Of a DNA stretch of 64,000 nucleotides, positions 1 to 10,779 are shown in pieces (position 1 is the stretch's first letter; every line of letters starts with the position of its first letter). The position numbers and the translations under genes were made by a program. Below the pieces are notes generated by a model that ran no database searches, was not told where the DNA came from, and saw only the letters and a program-made list of their open reading frames with translations. This stretch comes from Omphiscola glabra (taxonomy: Eukaryota > Mollusca > Gastropoda > Lymnaeidae). The DNA is taken from assembly GCA_964017045.1 (NCBI GenBank), contig OZ024809.1, positions 3,460,512-3,524,511 on the forward strand, given 5' to 3'.

Positions 1-321
1 ATGATCTGTCCAACCTTTTCATCGCCTCTAAGGTTCAGAAAAAGCTATCCATCCATGTGCACAACCAATGCACACTAGCAGTGCACACTACAAGTGGTGT
101 CCGAAGATGTTTCAGAATCTTTCTTCACATAAAGCGCCAATAAAACGCACCATCTGTTATGTATGACAATTGTTACCACTTGTTTTTCTATTACGACATA
201 TGGATGATAATGACTAACAATTAACTCTTTTGATGGACATCTTAATATGAATAATTCAATGAAACGCTTCTAGGAATTATTTTCTAGTGTATTAAAACAA
301 ACGAAGGGAGTTGGGCCAAAC

Positions 322-400
322 CAACTAAAAAGCTAGACCATACAAACAAACTAAAAAAGCTAGACCATACAAACAAACTAAAAAAGCTAGACCATTCAAA
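322..400. repeat. 27-bp tandem repeat, ~3 copies
   Basis: Unit AAAAGCTAGACCATACAAAC plus an AAACTAA spacer. The rest of 1-682 shows no gene or other repeat that I can support. Confidence 0.8.
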
Positions 401-682
401 CAAATAGATTTGGACGATAATATTTTCCCCTTTGAAATGCTAGACCCACCCCCACCCCCCTATTATCTATGAGTGTAGAATATACAGCTTATATTCTTGG
501 AACCTAGTTGACTACATTACTCGCATGAGGAATCTTAGCCATGATAAGGAGTACGTACCTTAACTTGTCATAACTATCAAACTAGTCAACTCAAAAGATT
601 AGTCAACTTATTCAGTTGACTTATGTTACATGCTATTTATGGAACGGATCCAGTTTTATGATATTCATTCAAAGAATTTGCA

Positions 683-1350
683 ATATTATTTGTAATATTG
701 TTTGTAATATTGTTTGTAACATTGTTTGTAATATTGTTTGTAACATTGTTTGTAATATTGTTTGTAACATTGTTTGCAATATTGTTTGTAACATTGTTTG
801 TAATATTGTTTGTAATATTGTTTGTAATATTGTTTGTAACATTGTTTGTAATATTGTTTGTAACATTGTTTGTAATATTGTTTGTAACATTGTTTGCAAT
901 ATTGTTTGTAATATTGTTTGTAACATTGTTTGTAATATTGTTTGCAATATTGTTTGTAATATTGTTTGTAACATTGTTTGTAATATTGTTTGTAATATTG
1001 TTTGTAATATTGTTTGCAATATTGTTTGTAACATTGTTTGTAACATTGTTTGCAATATTGTTTGTAAATTTGTTTGTAATATTGTTTGTAATATCGTTTG
1101 CAATATTGGTTGTAACATTGTTATAATATTGTTTGCAACATTGTTTGTAACATTGTTTGTAACATTGTTTGCAATATTGTTTGTAAATTTGTTTGTAATA
1201 TTGTTTGTAATATTGTTTGCAATATTGTTTGGAATATTGTTTGTAATATTTTTGCAATATTATTTGTTACATGTTTTGTAACATTGTCTCTAGCATTGTG
1301 TCAAATATTGTTTGTAATATTGTTGATAAAATTGTTTATAACTTTTTTTT
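683..1350. repeat. 12-bp minisatellite in the intron before exon 1
   Basis: About 50 copies of ATTGTTTGTAAT with AAT/AAC/CAAT variants. The unit is a multiple of three and stop-free in several frames, so it produces repeat-only ORFs on both strands (CNIV, LQTI, TNNI). These are not genes. The array stops just before the polypyrimidine tract of exon 1. Confidence 0.9.
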
Positions 1351-1363
1351 TTAATGTTTGCAG

Positions 1364-1399
1364 CCTCATGCTCCACTACCTTATGAGAAGAAATCACAG
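1364..1399 (+). CDS. Exon 1 seen in window of the DUF4795/QRICH2-like gene (internal exon)
   Basis: A 36-nt exon flanked by a strong acceptor (long T tract, then TTTGCAG) and a donor CACAG|GTAAAT. Only phase 0 makes sense: it reads PHAPLPYEKKSQ, and one of the other frames has a stop. It splices phase 0 to phase 0 with the next exon at 2369. The 12-nt ATTGTTTGTAAT array fills the intron just upstream. Upstream exons lie outside the window. The call rests on splice signals and phase, because 12 residues are too few to match a family alone. Confidence 0.5.
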
Positions 1400-2368
1400 G
1401 TAAATATCTTCCAAGACAACTGCAACTACAACCCAATACATTCCTTTGGTCATTGGTGTAATATTTGTTTAACATGACTTTACCCAGGAATGCAGCATAG
1501 ATATTAAGAAATATAGCATATGTAGTTAAGTGGCGTAGATATTAAGAAATAAACATATATAGGTAAGTGGAATACTTACGAAAGCTTAACAAAACAGCAG
1601 ACCGGAAGCCAACTTGGACAGCACAAAAACTGAGAGCATACAAATAAATCGGGTATAAATATTAAGTTATATTCAATCTTTTTTTTTTTTTTTTTTTTTG
1701 CTGATTTTTGTTGTTGTTATTTTTTCTCTTGTTAAAGGCGTTCATTCCAAAAGTCTCTTGTTTTGCCCTTCCCCATTTGACGTATTTCTTAATATTTCCG
1801 CCTGAACCCAGTCCTTCCAAGGTTATCACGCGCTAGATGTTAATCTACTTTCAGGTTTACTTTATCCAACAGCATCATTTGAATTTAAAGAATACTCATG
1901 TAAAACTACATATTTTGAGGATACAATTTCAAGGTCAAAAGATGCTGCAAGAATCTAATTCTATTAATAGCTCAACACTTTTTAAAAATTATTTTAGTTA
2001 TTTTGTGAATTAATAAAATGATTTCTCCGAAACGAATGGTGACTTAATTAGTACATTTTAATAATAACCGGTTCATTTTAAATACTATTTCATATAAACA
2101 TTTTGTTAAAATAGTCAAATTAACAATTTTTATATGAAAGTATTGCCATGCTTTCAGCGAAAGTGATGTGTGCAGAAAAGCACAATAAATCTTTCGTGAA
2201 TTAAATAGAAATCTGTAGCTGCACTGTCAAAAAAAAAGTACTGTAAAGTACTATCAAGTACTGTGCTAAGATCATCATTACATCGAGTAGATATATGCAT
2301 TTTTTCAGATTTCTATTTTTTTAAAAAAAATATAATTGTTAGATATTCAACATTTTTTTCCTCCAAAG
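1400..2368. other. Intron 1, no further feature seen
   Basis: AT-rich intron between exons 1 and 2 with a poly-T run near 1678-1699. No tandem array longer than a few units and no TE motif were recognised. Confidence 0.5.
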
Positions 2369-2488
2369 ATAACAGAATGCGGGGCTTCTCAAACCAATTT
2401 ATCTAACATCTCAAAAGCCAAGTTTGATAACCACATCAAGACTCTAACTACGTCAGTGCACTCTCTTATGGATCGTTTAGGGAAAATT
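2369..2488 (+). CDS. Exon 2, coiled-coil segment of the DUF4795/QRICH2-like protein
   Basis: A 120-nt exon (40 codons, phase 0-0) between acceptor TTTTTTCCTCCAAAG and donor ATT|GTGAGT. The peptide starts ITECGASQTNLSNISKAKFD and ends HSLMDRLGKI. It is amphipathic and helix-prone. From memory it resembles the conserved QRICH2/DUF4795 segment with an S(R/K)xxF start, the region before the CxSCDR motif. The donor hexamer is also the first bases of a 22-bp tandem array, so about nine copies of the same donor-like junction follow. Confidence 0.65.
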
Positions 2489-2690
2489 GTGAGTCCTATC
2501 ATAATTGATTGTGAGTCCTATCATAATTGATTGTGAGTCCTATCATAATTGATTGTGAGTCCTATCATAATTGATTGTGAGTCCTATCATAATTGATTGT
2601 GAGTCCTATTATAATTGATTGTGAGTCCTATCATAATTGATTGTGAGTCCTATCATAATTGATTGTGAGTCCTATCATAATTGATTGTTA
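2485..2690 (+). repeat. 22-bp minisatellite made of the exon 2 splice donor
   Basis: About nine near-perfect units GTGAGTCCTATCATAATTG+ATT. The first unit is the functional 5' splice site of exon 2. Every unit carries ATT|GTGAGT, meaning the same three exon-end bases plus the donor hexamer. The copies are nearly identical, suggesting recent expansion. Confidence 0.9.
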
Positions 2691-2960
2691 ACTTGAAACC
2701 GGAAATAAGCTTTACGTGTAGCCAGGACACACAGCACCGCCATTCGCACCCGGGTACCATTAAGCTCAATGCTATTCGGATGTCATTTGTTGTAGTTTAT
2801 TTTAGTAAAACTAAATAATTAACATTTCAAATGTATAGTACATTCAATTATCTTTCAATTGATACCTCATTTGGTCTTACAAACCCAACAATAATATTTT
2901 AAATCGTTTTTTAATCACAACCTCTCAATTCTGGTACCTGTGTACCTATAGCCACTGCGT

Positions 2961-3094
2961 TAATATTTAGCCTAGTACCAACACATTAGTCTTTCCGTGC
3001 TGGTGACGTAATTATTTCGTTCGGTGACCAACCCCCCTCACCCCCATTGGTGGGGTAATTTTTTTTTAACCGGGTCTCTAAAATAGATGTTCTG
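2961..3094 (+). repeat. Dispersed repeat family 1, copy A
   Basis: Contains CTTTCCGTGCTGGTGACGTA, then ATTATTTCGTTCGGTGACCA, then AACCGGGTCTCT. The same ~140 bp occurs inverted at 16507-16648 and direct at 38303-38457. No ORF or terminal repeats are seen; probably a short non-autonomous element or the end of a larger one. Confidence 0.75.
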
Positions 3095-3785
3095 AAGTAT
3101 GGGCCATCCATATAACAATATTGTGGGAGTGAAGGGGGTGTATGGGCCATCCATGTAACAATACTGTGGTAGTGGAAGGGGGTGTATGGGCCATCCATGT
3201 AACAATACTGTGGTAGTGGAAGGGGGTGTATGGGCCATCCATGTAACAATAATGTGGAAGTGGAAGGGGGTGTATGGGCCATCCATGTAACAATATTGTG
3301 GGAGTGAAGGGGGTGTATGGGCCATCCATGTAACAATATTGTGGGAGTGAAGGGGGTGTATGGGACATCCATGTAACAATATTGTGGGAGTGAAGGGGGT
3401 GTATGGGCCATCCATGTAACAATATTGTGGGAGTGAAGGGGGTGTATGGGCCATCCATGTAACAATACTGAGGGCGTGGAGGGGGTGTATGGGCCATCCA
3501 TATAACAATACTGAGGGCGTGGAGGGGGTGTATGGGCCATCCATATAACAATACTGAGGGCTTGTAAAGGGGTGTATGGGCCATCCATGTAACAATACTG
3601 AGGGTGTGGAGGGGTGTATGGGCCATCCATGTAACAATACTGAGGTAGTGGAAGGGGGTGTATGGGCCATCCATATAACAATACTGAGGGCTTGTAAAGG
3701 GGTGTATGGGCCATCCATGTAACAATACTGAGGGCTTGTAAAGGGGTGTATGGGCCATCCATGTAACAATACTGAGGGCGTGGAG
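3095..3785. repeat. 42-44-bp minisatellite, ~16 copies
   Basis: Unit GTATGGGCCATCCATGTAAC followed by AATACTGTGGTAGTGGAAGGGG and variants. All three minus-strand frames are open over more than 600 bp (MDGPYTP, HGWPIHP and WMAHTP types), which is a repeat effect rather than coding evidence. Confidence 0.9.
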
Positions 3786-3873
3786 GGGGCTGTTGATTTT
3801 GGAGATTTTGCGTAAACAATTTGGGTGGTGGGTTGTTGTTGCGTCTCGGCATAAATTACGTACATTTATTCAT

Positions 3874-4022
3874 ATATAGTGCAACACTTTCCTGAAGTTC
3901 TGTCATAGTGCAACACTATCCTGAAGTTCTGACATAGTGCAACACTATCCTGAAGTTCTGTCATAGTGCAACACTATCCTGAAGTTCTGTCATAGTGCAA
4001 CACTATCCTGAAGTTCTGACAG
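3874..4022. repeat. 29-bp tandem repeat, 5 copies
   Basis: Unit CATAGTGCAACACTATCCTG plus AAGTTCTGT. The array lies in intron 2. Confidence 0.85.
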
Positions 4023-4084
4023 TCCATGAATTTTGTTATTATCGTCAAAAAGTTGCTTTGTATTTTCACAAATAAACTCTCTTG

Positions 4085-4222
4085 ACCTTGCACTAGTCCA
4101 TGAACTTGCTATACCTTGCACTAGTATATACATTTGCTAGATCTTGCACTAGTATATAAATTCTCTATATCTTGCACTAGTATATTAATTTGCTAGATCT
4201 TGCACTAGTATATGAACTCTTT
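4085..4222. repeat. ~28-bp tandem repeat, 5 copies
   Basis: Unit CTTGCACTAGTATATAAATT plus TGCTAGAT variants, a second independent array in intron 2. Confidence 0.8.
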
Positions 4223-4310
4223 CACAGTTATAAGTAATAGTAATATTGTGTCCATCGTCCATGCGAGTGGTTCATAAAGTTTTGGAATACCGGCGCCCTT
4301 GATCGAAATA

Positions 4311-5937
4311 CTGATACTGCTCAGAGCTGTATAATGAAAATATAAAGATAGACTCAGAGATCCTTAATGTCCCCCCAGCAACGGACAATGAAAGCTTCCC
4401 ATTCTCCGCGCAGAAGTAGAAGCAGCAGTCCAAGCACTCCAAATTTGAAAGGCCGCAGGAGTGGATAATATCCCTGCCGAGTTAATGAAACAGGGAGGAG
4501 AAACAATGATAAATGCCCTAACCAATATTTGTAACAAAATATGGCTAACAGGGGAATGGCCCAAATCATGGACCCAATCTCTGAATACACCCTCCCCAAG
4601 AAAGGTAACCTACAGCTATGCCAAAACTATCGTACCATTAGCCTAATAAGCCATCCAAGCAAGATCATGCTCAAGGTCATACTGAACCGACTAAGATCAT
4701 ATGCCGACAGAATCATTGCTGAAGAACAGGCGGGCTTTAGGCAAGGCCGTGGCACTACTGAGCAGATCCTAAACCTCCGGATACTATGTGAGAAATATGC
4801 TCAACACCAACAAAACCTATACCACGTCTTTGTGGATTTCAAGAAGGCATTCGACAGGGTTTGGCATGCTGCTTTATGGCCACCATGAGGCACTACAACA
4901 TCAACACAAACTTAACCAGAATGATAAGAAGCCTCTATGATAAGGCCACCAGTGCAGTCTTCTTCAACAATAACATCGGAGAATGGTTCAAGACCACGGT
5001 TGGAGTACGACAAGGCTGCTTGCTCTCCCCCACCCTGTTCAACATCTTCTTAGAGAGAATTATGTCAGATGCACTAGAAACGCATGTAGGGACAGTCAGC
5101 ATTGGTGGCAGAACGATCACCAATCTACGTTTTGCGGATGACATAGACGGACTGGCGGGAAGCGAGGAAGAGCTAGCCAACCTAGTAAAGAGTCTCGACA
5201 AGACTTCATCCTCCTTTGGCATGCAAATCAGTGCAGAAAAGACAAAAATGATGACGAATAGCACTAGTGGCATCACCACTGAAATTAAGGTCGGAGAGGA
5301 AAGATTAGAGACAGTTGGCAGCTTCAAATACCTCGGAGCAATAGTATCGGAACAAGGCTCCAGGCCCGAATTAATGGCCAGGATTGCGCAGACCACGACA
5401 GCACTAAAGAGGCTCAAGAAAATATGGAACGACAAAAATATAGCCCCCAGCACCAAAATCAGGCTGATGCGCTCATTAATCCTCTCCATTTTCTTATATG
5501 CCTGTGAGTCCTGGACATTAACAGCAGAACTTGAAAGGAAAATAAAGGCGATGGAGATGAGATGTTACAGAGGCATTCTTGGCATCTGCTATAGAGACCA
5601 CATCACCAATGAGCAAATAAAAGAAAGGATACGTCAGGCAATTGGGCAATACGATGACCTCCTGACTCTGTTAAAAAGCGCAAACTTGAGTGGTATGGCC
5701 ACGTGACCAGAAAACAAGGGCTCGCCAAAGAGATCTTGCAGGGCACTACTAGAGGAGGGAGAAGAAGAGGAAGACAAAGAAAAAGATGGGAAAATAATAT
5801 CAAAGAATGGACTGGATTACAACTAGGCGATGCTATGCGTAGGGCAGAAGACAGAGAGGAATGGAGAAGAATAGTGTACATGTCATCTGTGGCGCCCCAA
5901 CGGTCGAAGGACTACGGGACCTGATGATGATGATGAT
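4311..5937 (+). pseudogene. 5'-truncated RTE-clade LINE (reverse transcriptase pseudogene) with exact TSD
   Basis: This non-LTR retrotransposon copy encodes, in pieces, RT motifs EEQAGFRQGRGTTEQI, FVDFKKAFDRVWH, GVRQGCLLSPTLFN and FADDIDGLAGSEEE, then a C-terminal GRRRGRQRKRWENNIKEW block. The order and the GGRTITNLRFADD context match RTE/BovB-type elements. It ends in (TGA)n at about 5921-5937, the microsatellite tail typical of RTE. The target-site duplication GATCGAAATA flanks it exactly (4301-4310 and 5938-5947). Compared with the second copy at ~42955, single-base deletions near 4403, 4577 and 4880 and in an A run near 5672 break the frame. The endonuclease domain is absent through truncation. 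It sits in intron 2 of the QRICH2-like gene, same orientation, and is dead. Confidence 0.9.
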
Positions 5938-5947
5938 GATCGAAATA

Positions 5948-6264
5948 GGTATTACATAGGCGCCCTATGTCAAGTGAAAGTCTAGCAAGTACATTTGTTA
6001 ATAGCGAACATAAGTAAAAAAATTGATTTTATTGACTAGCGCTAGGTGACTTTGTCTTTGAGGGTTTATCTTATGCCATGTATATTAACAAACATTGCTC
6101 ACATTACAACATGGCAATAGTTGGTTCTTGGCTCGCCAGCACAAGCTGTCAGCAGCAGTTTTCAATTGAGGCAAGTGCTGCTACCAAATCCTTGTATCCA
6201 TTTGTATGGTAACAGAAAACAGACTTCATAATACATTTCAACTGTCTCTTCCAGTCTTATAAAA
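5948..6264. other. Intron 2 stretch without recognised feature
   Basis: Flank of the RTE insertion. No exon with matching phase was found here although about 45 residues of the expected protein are missing. Confidence 0.4.
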
Positions 6265-6410
6265 CACCATTTTATCTGACATATTTCTATTTGACATATT
6301 TCTATTTGACATATTTCTATCTGACATATTTCTATCTGACAATATTTCTATCTGACAATATTTCTATCTGACAATATTTCTATCTGGCAATGTTTCTATC
6401 TGACATATAT
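6265..6410. repeat. 16-17-bp tandem repeat
   Basis: About nine units of TTTCTATCTGACAATA/TTTCTATTTGACATA. Confidence 0.8.
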
Positions 6411-6569
6411 GACATTGCTGTGTGAAAAAGTTAGGAGAGTTTTGTAAAAAACAATAAACGGTTTAAATTCCTAAAACCTAAAACTGGTTTTCCTAATTTT
6501 AATAAAAATTCAGAGCTAAATCCAGTCATGATATTATGTTTCATAGAATTGTATGGATAAATGATTCAG

Positions 6570-8946
6570 CCGAGTTAATATTTGACCAGGAGAGTTAATC
6601 TTTAACCTGCCAAATTAATCTTTGACCAACCGAGTTGATCTTTGACCAGGAGAGTTAATCTTTGACCAGGAGAGTTAATCTTTGACCAGGAGAGTTAATC
6701 TTTGACCAGTCGAGTTAATCTTTTACCAGGAGAGTTAATATTTGACCAGCCGAGTTAATCTTTGACCAAGAGAGTTAATCTTTGACAGGAGAGTTAATCT
6801 TTGATCAGCCGAGTTAATCTTTTACCAGAAGAGTTAATCTTTGACCAGCCGAGTTCATATTTGACCAGCATAGTTAATCTTTGACCAGCCGAGTTCATAA
6901 TTGACCAGCATAGTTAATCTTTGACCAGCCGAGTTCATATTTGACCAGCATAGTTAATCTTTGACCAGCCGAGTTAATCTTTGACCAGTCGAGTTAATCT
7001 TTTACCAGGAGAGTTAATATTTGACCAGCCGAGTTAATCTTTGACCAAGAGAGTTAATCTTTGACAGGAGAGTTAATCTTTGATCAGCCGAGTTAATCTT
7101 TTACCAGAAGAGTTAATCTTTGACCAGCCGAGTTCATATTTGACCAGCATAGTTAATCTTTGACCAGCCGAGTTCATAATTGACCAGCATAGTTAATCTT
7201 TGACCAGCCGAGTTCATATTTGACCAGCATAGTTAATCTTTGACCAGCCGAGTTCATATTTGACCAGCATAGTTAATCTTTGACCAGCCGAGTTCATATT
7301 TGACCAGCATAGTTAATCTTTGACCAGCCGAGTTCATATTTGACCAGCATAGTTAATCTTTGACCAGCCGAGTTCATATTTGACCAGCCGAGTTAATCTT
7401 TGACCAGCCGAGTTCTTATTTGACCAGCATAGTTAATCTTTGACCAGCCGAGTTCATATTTGACCAGCATAGTTAATCTTTGACCAGCCGAGTTCATAAT
7501 TGACCAGGAGAGTTAATCTTTGACCAGCCGAGTTCATATTTGACCAGCATAGTTAATCTTTGACCAGCCGAGTTCATATTTGACCAGCATAGTTAATCTT
7601 TGACCAGCCGAGTTCATAATTGACCAGGAGAGTTAATCTTTGACCAGCCGAGTTCATATTTGACCAGCATAGTTAATCTTTGACCAGCCGAGTTCATATT
7701 TGACCAGCATAGTTAATCTTTGACCAGCCGAGTTCATATTTGACCAGCATAGTTAATCTTTGACCAGCCGAGTTCATATTTGACCAGCATAGTTAATCTT
7801 TGACCAGCCGAGTTCATATTTGACAAGCATAGTTAATCTTTGACCAGCCGAGTTCATAATTGACCAGCATAGTTAATCTTTGACCAGCCGAGTTCATAAT
7901 TGACCAGCATAGTTAATCTTTGACCAGCCGAGTTCATAATTGACCAGCATAGTTAATCTTTGACCAGCCGAGTTCATAATTGACCAGCATAGTTAATCTT
8001 TGACCAGCCGAGTTCATATTTGACCAGCATAGTTAATCTTTGACCAGCCGAGTTCATATTTGACCAGCATAGTTAATCTTTGACCAGCCGAGTTCATATT
8101 TGACCAGCATAGTTAATCTTTGACCAGCCGAGTTCATATTTGACCAGCATAGTTAATCTTTGACCAGCCGAGTTCATATTTGACCAGCATAGTTAATCTT
8201 TGACCAGCCGAGTTCATATTTGACCAGCCGAGTTAATCTTTGACCAGCCGAGTTCATATTTGACCAGCATAGTTAATCTTTGACCAGCCGAGTTCATATT
8301 TGACCAGCATAGTTAATCTTTGACCAGCCGAGTTCATAATTGACCAGGAGAGTTAATCTTTGACCAGCCGAGTTCATATTTGACCAGCATAGTTAATCTT
8401 TGACCAGCCGAGTTCATATTTGACCAGCATAGTTAATCTTTGACCAGCCGAGTTCATAATTGACCAGGAGAGTTAATCTTTGACCAGCCGAGTTCATATT
8501 TGACCAGCATAGTTAATCTTTGACCAGCCGAGTTCATATTTGACCAGCATAGTTAATCTTTGACCAGCCGAGTTCATATTTGACCAGCATAGTTAATCTT
8601 TGACCAGCCGAGTTCATATTTGACCAGCATAGTTAATCTTTGACCAGCCGAGTTCATATTTGACCAGCATAGTTAATCTTTGACCAGCCGAGTTCATATT
8701 TGACCAGCATAGTTAATCTTTGACCAGCCGAGTTCATATTTGACCAGCATAGTTAATCTTTGACCAGCCGAGTTCATAATTGACCAGCATAGTTAATCTT
8801 TGACCAGCCGAGTTCATAATTGACCAGCATAGTTAATCTTTGACCAGCCGAGTTCATAATTGACCAGCATAGTTAATCTTTGACCAGCCGAGTTCATAAT
8901 TGACCAGCATAGTTAATCTTTGACCAGCCGAGTTAATCTTTGACCT
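6570..8946. repeat. 2.4-kb 20-bp minisatellite with 40-bp and longer higher-order units
   Basis: The base unit is GAGTTAATCTTTGACCAGCC. From ~6850 on, two variants (AGTTAATCTTTGACCAGCCG and AGTTCATATTTGACCAGCAT) alternate as a 40-bp dimer. Higher-order copies are visible: a ~215-bp block starting near 6714 recurs near 6993 (279-bp shift), and the block around 7381 recurs at 8221 (840 bp = 21 dimers). The array runs to within 15 bp of the exon 3 acceptor. Confidence 0.92.
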
Positions 8947-8960
8947 TTTTTATGTTCCAG

Positions 8961-9004
8961 GAAATGTATTTAGAAAAGCGCCCAGGCTCAGCATCATCAA
9001 AAAG
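8961..9004 (+). CDS. Exon 3 of the DUF4795/QRICH2-like gene
   Basis: A 44-nt exon with acceptor TTTTTTATGTTCCAG and donor AAAAAG|GTAAGT, entering in phase 0 and leaving with two bases of a codon. It reads EMYLEKRPGSASSK plus the start of Arg. A 20/40-bp minisatellite ends about 15 bp before the acceptor, and a 12-bp array (GGGGTACTGTGT) starts within the donor region. In QRICH2-type proteins about 40-45 more residues lie between the segments encoded by exons 2 and 3. No exon for them was found in the 6.5-kb intron. Confidence 0.65.
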
Positions 9005-9008
9005 GTAA

Positions 9009-9750
9009 GTGTGGGGTACTGTGTGGGGTACTGTGTGGGGTACTGTGTGGGGTACTGTGTGGGGTACTGTGTGGGGTACTGTGTGGGGTACTGTGTGGGG
9101 TAATGTGTGGGGTACTGTGTGGGGTACTGTGTGGGGTACTGTGTGGGGTACTGTGTGGGGTACTGTGTGGGGTACTGTGTGGGGTACTGTGTGGGTTACT
9201 GTGTGGGGTACTGTGTGGGGTACTGTGTGGGGTACTGTGTGGGGTACTGTGTGGGGCACTGTGTGGGGTACTGTGTGGGGTACTGTGTGGGGAACTGTGT
9301 GGGGTACTGTGTGGGGTACTGTGTGGGGTACTGTGTGGGGTACTGTGTGGGGTACTGTGTGGGGCACTGTGTGGGGTACTGTGTGGGGTAATGTGTGGGG
9401 TACTGTGTGGGGTACTGTGTGGGGTACTGTGTGGGGTACTGTGTGGGGTACTGTGTGGGGTACTGTGTGGGGTGCTGTGTGGGGTGCTGTGTGGGGTACT
9501 GTGTGGGGTACTGTGTGGGGTACTGTGTGGGGTGCTGTGTGGGGTACTGTGTGGGGCACTATGTGGGGTGCTGTGTGGGGTACTGTGTGGGGTGCTGTGT
9601 GGGGTACTGTGTTTGGTACTGTGTGGGGTGCTGTGTGGGGTACTCTGGGGGGTAATGTGTTGGGTACTGTGTGGGGTGCTGTGTGGGGTGCTGTGTTGGG
9701 TACTGTGTGAGGTGCTGTGTGGGTTACTGTGTGGGGTGCTTTGTGTGGGT
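9009..9750. repeat. 12-bp GGGGTACTGTGT minisatellite starting in the exon 3 donor
   Basis: About 60 units, beginning four bases after the GTAAGT donor starts. The G-rich strand is the sense strand of the intron. Stop-free in most frames, giving long GTVW, CGVL, GYCV, PHTV and PHST ORFs that are not genes. Confidence 0.93.
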
Positions 9751-9774
9751 ACTGTGCGCACTGTGTAAATGCAA

Positions 9775-9950
9775 TAGATAGTGTGTAATTACTATGTGAA
9801 TACAATAGATAGTGTGTGAGTACTATGTGAATACAATAGTTAGTGTGTGAGTACTATGTGAATACAATAGCTAGTGTGTGAGTACTTTGTGAATACAAGA
9901 GATAGTGTGTGAGTACTATGTGAATACAATAGATAGTGTGTGAGTACTGT
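9775..9950. repeat. ~31-bp tandem repeat
   Basis: About six units of TAGTGTGTGAGTACTATGTG plus AATACAATAGA. It follows the 12-bp array and shares GTGTG/GTACT with it, so one may derive from the other. Confidence 0.8.
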
Positions 9951-9983
9951 GTATATCATTTTCCCAATGTTTTCGTATTTCAG

Positions 9984-10055
9984 AAACGCAAAGAATCAAC
10001 TGATGGAAATCGCGTGCTTATCCTGTGATCGGGAGGTTGAACTCCCCAACCAGAC
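9984..10055 (+). CDS. Exon 4, CLSCDR motif of the DUF4795/QRICH2-like protein
   Basis: A 72-nt exon with acceptor TTTTCGTATTTCAG and donor AGAC|GTGAGT, phase 2-2. It completes Arg and reads NAKNQLMEIACLSCDREVEL, then PNQ and the first two bases of Thr. The CxSCDR core preceded by a basic/hydrophobic helix is a hallmark I recall from QRICH2/DUF4795 proteins (RRQLL...CLSCDRP). The two cysteines are suggestive of structure, but their role is unknown. This is one of the exons that decides the family call. Confidence 0.75.
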
Positions 10056-10503
10056 GTGAGTTGATCTGCCATTGGCAAACTTTTGATCTGTAATTGTCAA
10101 ACTGACATTTATTTGCACAAAGATAAAAAGGGTGGATCTAGGACGGTGATGCTGAACCAGACGTCATGTGACGTCATTTGAGATGGTTCTCCAAGTATGG
10201 TTCTGATATAACTTATAAACAGTTTTGAATTGTGTATATTAATTTCACCCCATGTTTGCCCAAATCTAGAAATAAGTTAGAGAAATATGACTTTTGGAAT
10301 GTCAATGACCAAGTGTGATCTGTGTAGTAGAATTTGGTGTGAAAAAAGTACAATGTGTAAATTTTTAGAACCCTTGCATATTTTTTTTATCAGAGAGGAT
10401 GGAGTCAGATCGTTCATCAAAAGTCAAAAGAACGTTTGTATTGATTTGAAATACTTAAAATTGATCAAAGAAGTGATAGAATGCATTTACTAGAGTCTTG
10501 GCA
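10056..10503. other. Start of intron 4, no feature beyond the donor
   Basis: Contains a partial two-copy motif (GATCTGCCATTGGCAAACTT and GATCTGTAATTGTCAAACT) immediately after the donor. Nothing else is supported. Confidence 0.4.
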
Positions 10504-10750
10504 GCTAGTCCAGAGAATGTGGTGCATTTGGTCTTCCTTCAGCCCATAGAATGTTGTTCATGTGATCTTCCTTCAGCCCATAGAATGTGGTGCATTTGGT
10601 TTTTCTTCAGTCCAAAATACTGGTACATTTGGTCTTCCTTCAGCCCAGAAAATGTGGTTCATGTGATCTTCCTTCAGCCCATAGAATGTTGTTCATGTGA
10701 TCTCTCTTCAGTCCAGAGAACGCGGTATATTTGCTCTTCCTTCCAATGTA
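10504..10750 (+). repeat. ~34-bp minisatellite with acceptor-like units before exon 5
   Basis: About seven units around CTTCCTTCAGCCCATAGAAT followed by GTGGTGCATTTGGT. Each unit carries a pyrimidine tract plus CAG resembling a 3' splice site. Confidence 0.8.
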
Positions 10751-10779
10751 TTATGTTTTTTCCTTGTTTGTCTTTTAAG

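Noticed and set aside
6570..8946. CRISPR-like array
   Set aside because: Units are contiguous without unique spacers, and the context is a eukaryotic intron.
8933..9805. PHTV/PHST/GTVW repeat ORFs
   Set aside because: They are translations of the 12-bp intronic array, and the minus ORFs run through exon 3 in antisense.
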